DNA of 64,000 nucleotides from Streptomyces sp. PTY087I2. GTDB taxonomy: Bacteria; Actinomycetota; Actinomycetes; Streptomycetales; Streptomycetaceae. Made by a program: the position numbers and the translations under genes. Below are positions 57,717 to 64,000 of the stretch, in pieces (position 1 is the stretch's first letter; every line of letters begins with the position of its first letter). Below the pieces are notes generated by a model that saw only the letters and a program-made list of their open reading frames with translations, was not told the origin of the DNA and ran no database searches. The stretch covers positions 62,001-126,000 of the forward strand of contig NZ_LZRD01000010.1 in assembly GCF_001687325.1 (NCBI RefSeq), read 5' to 3'.

Positions 57717-58130
57717 TCAGCTGAACTGCGCGACGCCCGAGGCGAACGAGGTGTCGCAGACGGGCCGGGAGAAGCGGTGCGCCCGGGTCGGGCCGTACTG
57801 CTCGACGGCCGCCTTGCCGAGCGCCTTCGCGATCGACATGCAGTGACGGGCGAGCGACGGACGCTGCTCGACGGCCCGCTGGAGACCGGTGAGGGCGGTG
57901 CCCGGGTCCTTCTCCTGGAGCTCCACGAGCAGCTTCTCGCGCAGGACGTCCTGCGGGGCGTGCGGCTTCGCGGGCTTGGACACGGTCTCCGAGGAGGCGG
58001 CCAGCAGCTGGGAGTCCTTGTCCGACGCCGCCCACGGAACGCTGGTGACCGCGAGGGTCCCGGACAGAACCATGACGACGGGCAGGACGAGAGCGAGGGA
58101 TCGGCCGATGCGGCGCGCGGTGTGGGTCAC
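57717..58130 (-). CDS. secreted protein of unknown function
   Basis: 137 aa with GTG start 58130. A Sec-type signal peptide (RRIGRSLALVLPVVMVLSGTLA) is followed by a helical domain with Lys/Ala/Gln-rich segments and two Cys (RHCMSIA and PVCDTSF). No lipobox. No family recognised. It is 72 bp upstream of the nucleotidyltransferase gene and on the same strand. Confidence 0.75.
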   Translation of the reverse strand: MTHTARRIGRSLALVLPVVMVLSGTLAVTSVPWAASDKDSQLLAASSETVSKPAKPHAPQDVLREKLLVELQEKDPGTALTGLQRAVEQRPSLARHCMSIAKALGKAAVEQYGPTRAHRFSRPVCDTSFASGVAQFS

Positions 58131-58301
58131 GCAGCGAGCGTAGCGGCCGGTGATGACTTGGCGACAATTCGTCACCCTCGCGGGGGATGGTTCGACGCGC
58201 CCTTTCGAATACGAGGTTGACGACCCGGGGTGAAATGCCCCGTGTGCCGGGGTATTTGACGCGGCGCGCTGCCGAAACCCAAACCTGCCGGGACCACGCA
58301 A

Positions 58302-58344
58302 ACGGCCCCGCGCCGCCGGGCGTTGCCGGCGGACGCGGGGCCGT
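58302..58344 (-). terminator. terminator of msiK
   Basis: Perfect 11-bp stem ACGGCCCCGCG (58302-58312) with CGCGGGGCCGT (58334-58344), plus inner pairs CCGCCGG/CCGGCGG. It lies 18 bp past the msiK stop. Confidence 0.85.
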
Positions 58345-58362
58345 GCGGACGGCAGGGGCGGG

Positions 58363-59499
58363 TCAGTTGGTGAGCCGCTCGCCGGTGGAGGTCGCGAAGA
58401 CGTGCAGCTCGTCCGGGCGCGGAACGACGTGCAGCTCGGTGCCCTTCTCCGGGACGGCGCGGCCGCCGACGCGGACGACCAGGTCCTTGTGCTCGCCGCC
58501 GACCTGGGTGGAACCGTAGACGAACCCGTCGGCGCCGAGCTCCTCGACGACGTTGACGGAGACGGCGAGACCGGCCGGCTCGTCCGAGGCGTCCTTGGTC
58601 AGCGACTTCGCGGCGGCGCCACCGTGCTCGACGATGTCGAAGTGCTCGGGCCGGATGCCGACCGTGACGGTGGTGTCACCGCGGTCCGCGGCGGCGGAGA
58701 GCGCCTCACGCGAGACCGGGACGACGCTGTTGCCGAACTTCACGCCGCCGTCGGTGATCGGGACCTCGACGAGGTTCATCGCGGGCGAGCCGATGAAGCC
58801 GGCGACGAAGAGGTTGGCCGGGCGGTCGTACATGTTGCGCGGCGAGTCGACCTGCTGGAGCAGCCCGTCCTTCAGCACCGCGACCCGGTCACCCATGGTG
58901 AGGGCCTCGACCTGGTCGTGGGTGACGTACACCGTGGTGATGCCGAGGCGGCGCTGGAGCGAGGCGATCTGCGTACGGGTGGAGACACGGAGCTTGGCGT
59001 CGAGGTTCGACAGCGGCTCGTCCATGAGGAAGACCTGCGGCTCCCGCACGATGGCCCGGCCCATCGCCACACGCTGACGCTGACCACCCGAGAGCGCCTT
59101 CGGCTTCCGGTCCAGGTACTCGGTGAGGTCCAGCATCTTGGCGGCCTCTTCGACCTTCGCCCGGATCTCGGTCTTGTTCACACCGGCGATCTTGAGCGCG
59201 AAGCCCATGTTGTCCGCGACGGTCATGTGCGGGTAGAGCGCGTAGTTCTGGAACACCATGGCGATGTCCCGGTCCTTCGGCGGCAGGTGCGTGACGTCGC
59301 GGTCACCGATGCGGATGGCGCCGCCGTTGACGTCCTCAAGACCCGCGAGCATGCGCAGGGAGGTCGACTTGCCACAACCGGAGGGACCGACGAGGACGAG
59401 GAACTCACCGTCCGCGATGTCGATCTCGAGCTGGTCCACGGCCGGCTTCGTGGAGCCGGGGTAGACGCGGGACGCCTTGTCGAACGTGACACTGGCCAT
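58363..59499 (-). CDS. msiK: MsiK, shared ATPase for carbohydrate ABC transporters
   Basis: 378 aa from ATG 59499; a longer upstream extension is rejected. MalK/UgpC-type ATPase with Walker A GPSGCGKST, signature LSGGQRQRVAMGRAI, Walker B VFLMDEPLSNLDAKL, H-loop VTHDQVEAL, and a C-terminal regulatory TOBE domain. In Streptomyces MsiK energises several sugar ABC importers (cellobiose, maltose, chitobiose). The DasR-like operator lies 52-67 bp upstream. Confidence 0.95.
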   Translation of the reverse strand: MASVTFDKASRVYPGSTKPAVDQLEIDIADGEFLVLVGPSGCGKSTSLRMLAGLEDVNGGAIRIGDRDVTHLPPKDRDIAMVFQNYALYPHMTVADNMGFALKIAGVNKTEIRAKVEEAAKMLDLTEYLDRKPKALSGGQRQRVAMGRAIVREPQVFLMDEPLSNLDAKLRVSTRTQIASLQRRLGITTVYVTHDQVEALTMGDRVAVLKDGLLQQVDSPRNMYDRPANLFVAGFIGSPAMNLVEVPITDGGVKFGNSVVPVSREALSAAADRGDTTVTVGIRPEHFDIVEHGGAAAKSLTKDASDEPAGLAVSVNVVEELGADGFVYGSTQVGGEHKDLVVRVGGRAVPEKGTELHVVPRPDELHVFATSTGERLTN

Positions 59500-59550
59500 G
59501 ATGGATCTTCTCCTCAACCGGCAGGAACGTGCCGGACGATCCGAGTAGGG

Positions 59551-59566
59551 AGTGGTCTGGTCCACT
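59551..59566. promoter_or_regulatory. DasR-type operator (dre) upstream of msiK
   Basis: AGTGGTCTGGTCCACT matches the dre consensus AGTGGTCTAGACCACT at 14 of 16 positions. DasR, the GntR-family GlcNAc regulator, is known to bind upstream of msiK in S. coelicolor. The site lies between 52 and 67 bp upstream of the msiK ATG. Confidence 0.75.
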
Positions 59567-59675
59567 GAGGGAACCTGCGGTGACGCTACCTGGCCTTTCC
59601 CGATCTGTCAGTAGTCCGGAGCACACGGAAATCGCGGACGGCGGAGGCCCGGCGTTGGTTAGACTGCTCCGGCAC

Positions 59676-59749
59676 GCCTCCTTAGCTCAGCTGGCCAGAG
59701 CAACGCACTTGTAATGCGTAGGTCGTCGGTTCGAATCCGACAGGGGGCC
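59676..59749 (+). tRNA. tRNA-Thr (anticodon TGT)
   Basis: Cloverleaf: acceptor GCCTCCT (59676-59682) with AGGGGGC (59742-59748) including one G-U pair, D-arm GCTCAG..., anticodon stem ACGCA/TGCGT with loop CTTGTAA (anticodon TGT), T-arm GTCGG/CCGAC with TTCGAAT loop. CCA is not encoded. Such tRNA 3' ends are frequent integration sites; no integrase or duplicate 3' end is seen here. Confidence 0.93.
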
Positions 59750-59754
59750 CGGCG

Positions 59755-59789
59755 AAGGCCCAGGACGGAACGCCTCTGACCTGGGCCTT
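59755..59789 (+). terminator. terminator after tRNA-Thr
   Basis: AAGGCCCAGG (59755-59764) with CCTGGGCCTT (59780-59789): perfect 10-bp stem, followed by a T-rich stretch TTGTGCTTTT. Confidence 0.85.
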
Positions 59790-60297
59790 TGTGCTTTTCA
59801 AGATCAATTCATGGTGGCGTGGAACCCTGCTCGGGGCTGCATGATCGTCGCCGGTGGACAACCGGTGGACAGGCGTGCAGCAGCGTGCAGAGCGGTGGAC
59901 AACTCTCTAGTCGCCTGCGGACGATGGCGCGGTCGAACTGGGCGGTCGCCCGGGGGCATCTGAGCTCAACGGCCGGAGGCGCTCTTGGAGGGTTCCCACG
60001 AACCGGGCGACCTGCGGTTTGCCTGATGGCGAATCATTAGGTGAGGAGCATCGCCGCAGGGGCGACGAACGGGGTCGCGCTGCGCTTGAACGGGGCGCCG
60101 AGAGCCGCCCCCATACCCAGAAGGGGCATGCAGCTCCTCGGTGCGGACCTCGCCGCTTGAGCTGCCTTCCTGTATCGGGTCCGCATGTAACGATCACCGA
60201 ATGCAGGCACGCTTGTGAATGTGGGTAGCGCTAGAATTTCGTCAAGGTGAGGTCAACAGGATCTGAGCTCCCGTTTCTTGCGGGTAACTTGCGCTAC
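59790..60297. other. gene-poor region after the tRNA with short direct repeats
   Basis: About 500 bp without a supported gene. It has three copies of CGGTGGACA (at about 59852, 59863 and 59893) and two of GCGTGCAG (59873 and 59883). GC content drops. It could be remnant or attachment-site DNA. Confidence 0.55.
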
Positions 60298-60471
60298 ATG
60301 GTTTCGATGCGGTGCCATGACCGTGCCGTCGGCCGCTCGGTCATTGTCCTCCTCCTGCTGTCGGGGCTACTCGTCGGGACCGGCATTGCGCTGGATCAGT
60401 GGTTGGTGCTGAGCATCGGCGTCTGCGGTCTCATCTCCGGCATCGCGGTCGAACTCTTCTATCGGCCCTGA
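60298..60471 (+). CDS. small membrane protein, unknown
   Basis: 57 aa from ATG 60298. Two hydrophobic segments (about residues 14-31 and 34-53) with MVSMRCHDRAVGRSVIVL and IALDQWLVLS. Only a weak Shine-Dalgarno. A GTG 51 bp upstream is an alternative. Codon third positions are less GC-rich than the core genes. Not recognised. Confidence 0.5.
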   Translation: MVSMRCHDRAVGRSVIVLLLLSGLLVGTGIALDQWLVLSIGVCGLISGIAVELFYRP

Positions 60472-60582
60472 CCTTCGGGCCGGATTCCTGCGGACGTTGG
60501 GTGGGTGACTCAGGCGCCTCCCAAGCCCCCTTACTGTCACGTACGGTGTGTGCCCGTTCAGTACGCGGGCGAAGGGCGTGCC

Positions 60583-61635
60583 ATGAATTCGCTGGAGACC
60601 CTACGGAGCCACTTGGAGGTCCTGGCCCGATCGGTGGCCGACGCCACCGAGTCGAGCCCCTGCCTCACGCCAGATGAGATCGATGCGTATCGGGCGTGTG
60701 GGAACACGGCGGCGGAGCAGGGACCCGGCATGCGTTCGACGATCGTCGCGCACATCGCGGCCGCGCGTCTCGTTTGGGCTTCAAGGGGTGTCGAGAACGC
60801 CGTTGCGTTGCTGGAACAGTCGGTGGACGCGTTGGCCGCCGGTTATGAAGGGGCGCAGCGGTCGGCTGTACGGCGGGAGGCGGCGGCTCGGCGTGAGTTC
60901 ATCGACGATCTGCTGTACGGGGGGGTTGATCTGGAGTGTCTGGCGAAGCGGGCGGAGCGGTTCGGGCTACTGCTGTCCCACGCGCATGCGGTTGCTGTGG
61001 CAGGCGGGCCTGCGGTCTTCGATGAGGGGGGTGCCGGTCTACGGCAGGTTGAGCAGGCGGTCTTTCAGCGGTTCGGGGACCGGCATGTACTGCTGACGAC
61101 GAAGGGCGGGCACCTGGTGTGCGTTGCCCCAGGTGATCGGGGCGACGTGCTCGCCCACTTCGCGAAGCACGCGCATGCGGCCACGGACGGCGCCCAGGTT
61201 GCGGTAGGACGTCCCCACCCGGGCCCCGGTGGTGTGCGGCACTCGTACGAGGAGGCGCTTGCCGCTCTCGATCTGGCGGCGCGGATGCGGCTGGACGCCC
61301 CTGTGCTGCGGGCCGCTGATCTGCTCGTCTATTCGGTGCTGCTGCGTGACAGGGCGGCGCTGTCCGACCTGGTGGAGAACACGCTCGGCCCACTGTCGGA
61401 GACGCGGGGTGGTGCCGGTCCGCTGCTGGAAACTTTGTCCGTGTTCTTTGATGCGGGCTGCGTCTCGGCGGAGGCCGCCCGCCGTCTCAACCTGAGCGTC
61501 CGGGCGCTGACCTACCGGCTGGAGCGCATTCATCGGCTTACGGGGGCGAACCCGGCCGAACCGGGACATCGTTACAAGCTCCAGGCCGCTGTGGTGGGCG
61601 CGCGGCTCCTGAACTGGCCGGATACACGAGGCTGA
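60583..61635 (+). CDS. PucR/CdaR-type transcriptional regulator
   Basis: 350 aa from ATG 60583 (GAAGGG upstream). A C-terminal PucR-type HTH_30 (EAARRLNLSVRALTYRLERIHRLTG) preceded by a GGDEF-like / CdaR middle domain (VRHSYEEALAALDLAARM). Such regulators respond to small metabolites; the ligand and targets are unknown. The nhaA gene follows 154 bp downstream, but regulation of it is speculation. Codon usage is slightly less GC3-rich than the core genes. Confidence 0.83.
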   Translation: MNSLETLRSHLEVLARSVADATESSPCLTPDEIDAYRACGNTAAEQGPGMRSTIVAHIAAARLVWASRGVENAVALLEQSVDALAAGYEGAQRSAVRREAAARREFIDDLLYGGVDLECLAKRAERFGLLLSHAHAVAVAGGPAVFDEGGAGLRQVEQAVFQRFGDRHVLLTTKGGHLVCVAPGDRGDVLAHFAKHAHAATDGAQVAVGRPHPGPGGVRHSYEEALAALDLAARMRLDAPVLRAADLLVYSVLLRDRAALSDLVENTLGPLSETRGGAGPLLETLSVFFDAGCVSAEAARRLNLSVRALTYRLERIHRLTGANPAEPGHRYKLQAAVVGARLLNWPDTRG

Positions 61636-61788
61636 GAGATCCGCCCGGGGCAGCCAGGGCTGTGCCGGTGGCACGGTTCCGGTTAGGGTGTGAAGAACGC
61701 GTCAACAGACGCGAGGTGTGCCGGGAAGTCTGGTCGGCGTCGAAGAGGGCTCTGCCCCCGCTGTTCCGTACTCCCGGAGGTCCCTGTT

Positions 61789-63120
61789 GTGAGCAACCGT
61801 CCGCGTCTGCCTTTCCTCGGTGTTCTGCCGTGGCCCGAACGCCAGGCTGTCGCCCGAGCTCTGCGCACCGAGACGGTCGGCGGGCTCGCCCTTCTCGGCG
61901 CCGCCGTGGTGGCGCTGGTCTGGGCGAACAGCCCGTGGCAAGACGTCTACCAGCAGGTTCGTGACTTCCACTTCGGGGTGCCCGCGCTGGGGCTCGACCT
62001 ATCGGTCGGGCACTGGACCGCAGACGGGCTGCTCGCGGTGTTCTTCCTGATCGCGGGCATCGAGTTGAAGCGCGAGCTGGTCTCGGGCGAGCTGCGTACA
62101 CCGGCAACGGCGGCCCTGCCGGTCGTCGCCGCCGTCGGCGGCATGGTGGTGCCGGCGGCCGTCTATCTCGCGGTGGTCGGCGCCGGAGGGGGATCGCGCG
62201 AGGGCTGGGCTGTGCCGATGGCTACGGACATCGCGTTCGCGCTCGCCGTCCTGGCAGTCATCAGCACGCATCTGCCCGCCGCGCTGCGGGCCTTCCTGCT
62301 CACCCTCGCGGTGGTGGACGACCTGGGCGCGATCATGGTGATCGCGGTCTTCTTCACCAGCGACCTGAACCTCCTCGCGCTGGGCGGTGCCGTGGCGGGG
62401 CTGGCCGTCTTCTACCTCTTGCAGCGCCAGCGGGTGAGCGGCTGGTGGTGGTACGCGCTGCTCGGCGTCATCGTCTGGGCGTTGATGTACAACAGCGGCG
62501 TCCATGCCACGGTCGCCGGCGTGGCGATGGGTCTGATCCTGCGCACTACGCCGGACGAGGGGGAGAAGGCGTCGCCCGCAGCACGGACCCAGCATGCGCT
62601 GCACCCGTTCTCCGCCAGTGTGGCCGTCCCGCTGTTTGCCTTGTTCGCCGCCGGTGTCGGGGTCTCCGCAGGCGCGCTCGGGGACGTGTTCAGCCGCCCG
62701 GAGACGCTGGGCGTGGTGCTCGGCCTTACGGTCGGCAAGACGGTGGGAATCTTCGCGGGTGCCTACCTGGCGGCCCGGTTCACACGGGCGAAACTGAACC
62801 CCGACCTCGCTTGGGCAGACGTCGTCGGGCTCGCGACGCTGGCCGGGATCGGGTTCACCGTGGCCCTCCTCATCGGCGAGCTCGCCTTCCCTGGCACCGC
62901 GCTGGGTGACGAGGTGAAGGCTGCCGTGCTGCTCGCTTCGCTGCTCTCCGCCGTTGTCGCGGCAGCACTGCTGCGCCGCCGCAACCGGCTCTACCGGCAG
63001 TTGTCCGAGGCGGAGGACGTGGACAGCGATGCCGACGGCATCCCGGACATCTACCAGCGCCCTGGGGCCGGTACGCCGGGTGAGGCCGCCGCCGACGGTC
63101 GGCCAACGTCCCGGAACTAA
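61789..63120 (+). CDS. nhaA: Na+/H+ antiporter NhaA
   Basis: 443 aa with GTG start 61789 (GGAGG upstream). Eleven to twelve hydrophobic segments and the Asp pair of the ion site in TLAVVDDLGAIMVIAVFF (equivalent to E. coli Asp163/164). Also GIELKRELVSGEL and VPMATDIAFALAVLAV (the assembly segments around helix IV). The acidic C-terminal tail (EDVDSDADGIPD) is unusual. It exchanges Na+ for H+ in pH and salt homeostasis. Confidence 0.94.
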   Translation: MSNRPRLPFLGVLPWPERQAVARALRTETVGGLALLGAAVVALVWANSPWQDVYQQVRDFHFGVPALGLDLSVGHWTADGLLAVFFLIAGIELKRELVSGELRTPATAALPVVAAVGGMVVPAAVYLAVVGAGGGSREGWAVPMATDIAFALAVLAVISTHLPAALRAFLLTLAVVDDLGAIMVIAVFFTSDLNLLALGGAVAGLAVFYLLQRQRVSGWWWYALLGVIVWALMYNSGVHATVAGVAMGLILRTTPDEGEKASPAARTQHALHPFSASVAVPLFALFAAGVGVSAGALGDVFSRPETLGVVLGLTVGKTVGIFAGAYLAARFTRAKLNPDLAWADVVGLATLAGIGFTVALLIGELAFPGTALGDEVKAAVLLASLLSAVVAAALLRRRNRLYRQLSEAEDVDSDADGIPDIYQRPGAGTPGEAAADGRPTSRN

Positions 63121-63252
63121 GCGTTGCAGAACGCCGCAAAGTGTCCGGTGCGTAGAACTACCTTTTCACTTAGCGGTCCTGCAGCCGGTGCAGCGTATGC
63201 CGACGCCACTCGTCGCCATGTGATCCGCGCCACTAACGATCACGCAAAGCTC

Positions 63253-63468
63253 GTGGCAGATGTGCCTAACTCCAACGGAACTGGCGTGCTCCTGATCGTC
63301 GCCCGGCTCGTGATCGCCGGACTCGTCTTCTCCGCCTGGTTCGGACTGGCGCAGTCCCGCGCGTCCAAACTCGCCATGGCCGTCGTACGGGGAAGCACGA
63401 TGAAAGGAACTCCGAAGGGCGAGCTCAACCACTTCCACGCGCTGACCGCCCCGCGGCCCGGCTCCTGA
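63253..63468 (+). CDS. small hypothetical protein with one hydrophobic segment
   Basis: 71 aa from GTG 63253, with GVLLIVARLVIAGLVFSAWFG as a likely transmembrane helix and a basic tail. An upstream in-frame extension to 63124 is possible but looks non-coding. No ribosome binding site stands out. Not recognised; support is modest. Confidence 0.4.
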   Translation: MADVPNSNGTGVLLIVARLVIAGLVFSAWFGLAQSRASKLAMAVVRGSTMKGTPKGELNHFHALTAPRPGS

Positions 63469-63473
63469 CGCAA

Positions 63474-63515
63474 GGGGCCTCACCCTCACACTCTGTGCTG
63501 TGAGGGGGAGGCCCC
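63474..63515. terminator. bidirectional terminator
   Basis: GGGGCCTCACCCTCACA (63474-63490) with TGTGAGGGGGAGGCCCC (63499-63515), 16 of 17 pairs, 8-nt loop. Convergent genes lie on each side. Confidence 0.85.
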
Positions 63516-63531
63516 TCCTCCAGCCGTACCT

Positions 63532-64000
63532 TCAGCCGTCTGTCGGGGACGCGACGAACTGCTGGATCCGCGACGCGGTACGGGCGCGGTCGGGTCCGAA
63601 CCACACGAAGTGACTCGGTGCAGAGCTAACGACCAAGTCTGCGTGCGGCAGAGCCCGCACCAGTGCCTCTGCGTGGGCGAAGGGCACCGAACCATCCTGT
63701 GGCGAGGCCACGACAAGCGCTGGCTGGACGACACTCGGCATCCTCAGTGGCCTTACCCTGCGGAGCTGGTCGAGGTCGTTAGCGAAGCCCGCGCCGGAAC
63801 GCATGGCAGACAGCAGCGCGACCATCTTGGAGCGCCCCTCCTCGCCGAGATCAGAGAAGGCGTACGTCGGGCTTTCCGTCGTCAGGTCACGCAGCAGGAA
63901 GCGGAGTCCGGCCTCCGGGGACTTCCGCAGCAGCGTCCCGGTCAGCCGCCACGTCGCGGCTTCGGTGCGCGGGGAGAACACAAGACGGGCTGCCGCGGCG
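63532..64000 (-). CDS. alpha/beta hydrolase, C-terminal part (5' end beyond window)
   Basis: The frame is still open at the right edge (AAAARLVFSPRTEAATW), so the N-terminus with the nucleophile is missing. The visible part holds the acid region VVASPQDGSVPFAHAEAL and a catalytic His in SSAPSHFVWFGPD. Alpha/beta hydrolase fold is fairly clear; no further assignment is possible. Confidence 0.75.
   Translation of the reverse strand, partial: AAAARLVFSPRTEAATWRLTGTLLRKSPEAGLRFLLRDLTTESPTYAFSDLGEEGRSKMVALLSAMRSGAGFANDLDQLRRVRPLRMPSVVQPALVVASPQDGSVPFAHAEALVRALPHADLVVSSAPSHFVWFGPDRARTASRIQQFVASPTDG

Noticed and set aside
59790-60240. Integrase remnant next to tRNA-Thr
   Set aside because: Repeats are suggestive, but no recombinase motif or open frame of suitable composition was found in either strand.
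1-64000. CRISPR arrays, rRNA genes, insertion sequences, replication origin
   Set aside because: No regularly spaced repeats, no rRNA signatures, no transposase motifs and no DnaA-box clusters were seen.

Overview
The window is high-GC (about 72-74%) actinobacterial chromosome, almost certainly Streptomyces. Pointers are the GTG/TTG starts, the mycothiol gene mshA, the c-di-GMP-armed anti-sigma factor gene rsiG, the nickel regulator nur, a phoU / phoR-phoP locus with a PHO box, and msiK carrying a DasR-type operator. No rRNA, CRISPR array, integrase or IS element was found. One tRNA (Thr, anticodon TGT) is present. Most of the window is conserved core chromosome; accessory blocks lie at about 14-23.5 kb, 31-36 kb, 46.4-52.5 kb and beyond 59.8 kb.

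Layout. 0-5.6 kb: end of an alpha/beta hydrolase gene, a MoaD/ThiS-like sulfur carrier, two envelope proteins, then a sulfur block: a 26-codon cysteine-containing leader peptide, a rhodanese (cysA/sseA), an SseC/DUF1416 protein, a DUF3099 protein and a divergent DsrE protein. 5.7-8.5 kb: three overlapping genes for related membrane-anchored proteins and a 33-aa membrane peptide. 8.5-14.2 kb: nitrobindin-like protein, nur, ygfZ, dtd, rsiG, a class 3 asparaginase and an Eis-like acetyltransferase. 14.2-23.5 kb: a DrrAB-like exporter with a divergent TetR gene and paired operators, a second TetR, a kinase-fold phosphotransferase, a HAD hydrolase, a Tat-type LytM endopeptidase, an alpha/beta hydrolase, and an MFS pump coupled to its ArsR-type regulator. 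23.5-31.2 kb: an XRE regulator / HbhA-like / DUF2516 trio in the order known from Mycobacterium tuberculosis, a receiver-PP2C phosphatase, an NlpC/P60 hydrolase, a methyltransferase, mshA and a YbjN-like gene. 31.3-37.2 kb: a secreted beta-helix protein, a phosphotransferase, a lipoprotein, a possible toxin-antitoxin pair, a YunG-like protein and a methyltransferase. 37.2-44.8 kb: gpmA, an MFS transporter, a 49-aa cysteine-rich protein, phoU / phoRP, a lipoprotein and carD. 45.1-55 kb: ispD-ispF, then cysS-rlmB, separated by about 6 kb holding an acetyltransferase, an ABC solute-binding protein, a fused ABC permease, an MFS transporter and a PPOX-fold protein. 55-59.6 kb: a DoxX protein, a nucleotidyltransferase, a secreted protein and msiK. 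59.7-64 kb: tRNA-Thr, a gene-poor stretch, then less GC-rich genes including a PucR-type regulator and nhaA.

Regulation readable from sequence: a likely leaderless cysteine leader upstream of the rhodanese; two TetR operators 21 bp apart (centre to centre) in front of the DrrA-like gene; a 28-bp perfect palindrome in front of a probably leaderless XRE gene; three contiguous 11-bp PHO units between phoU and phoR; a 14/16 match to the DasR operator upstream of msiK; a possible SigR promoter for mshA; and a Zur-like 7-1-7 operator over the promoter of the solute-binding protein gene. That last unit, a binding protein plus DppB-DppC fusion plus MFS exporter with no local ATPase, inserted between ispF and cysS, is the best candidate in the window for an undescribed system: possibly metallophore or metal-complex traffic.
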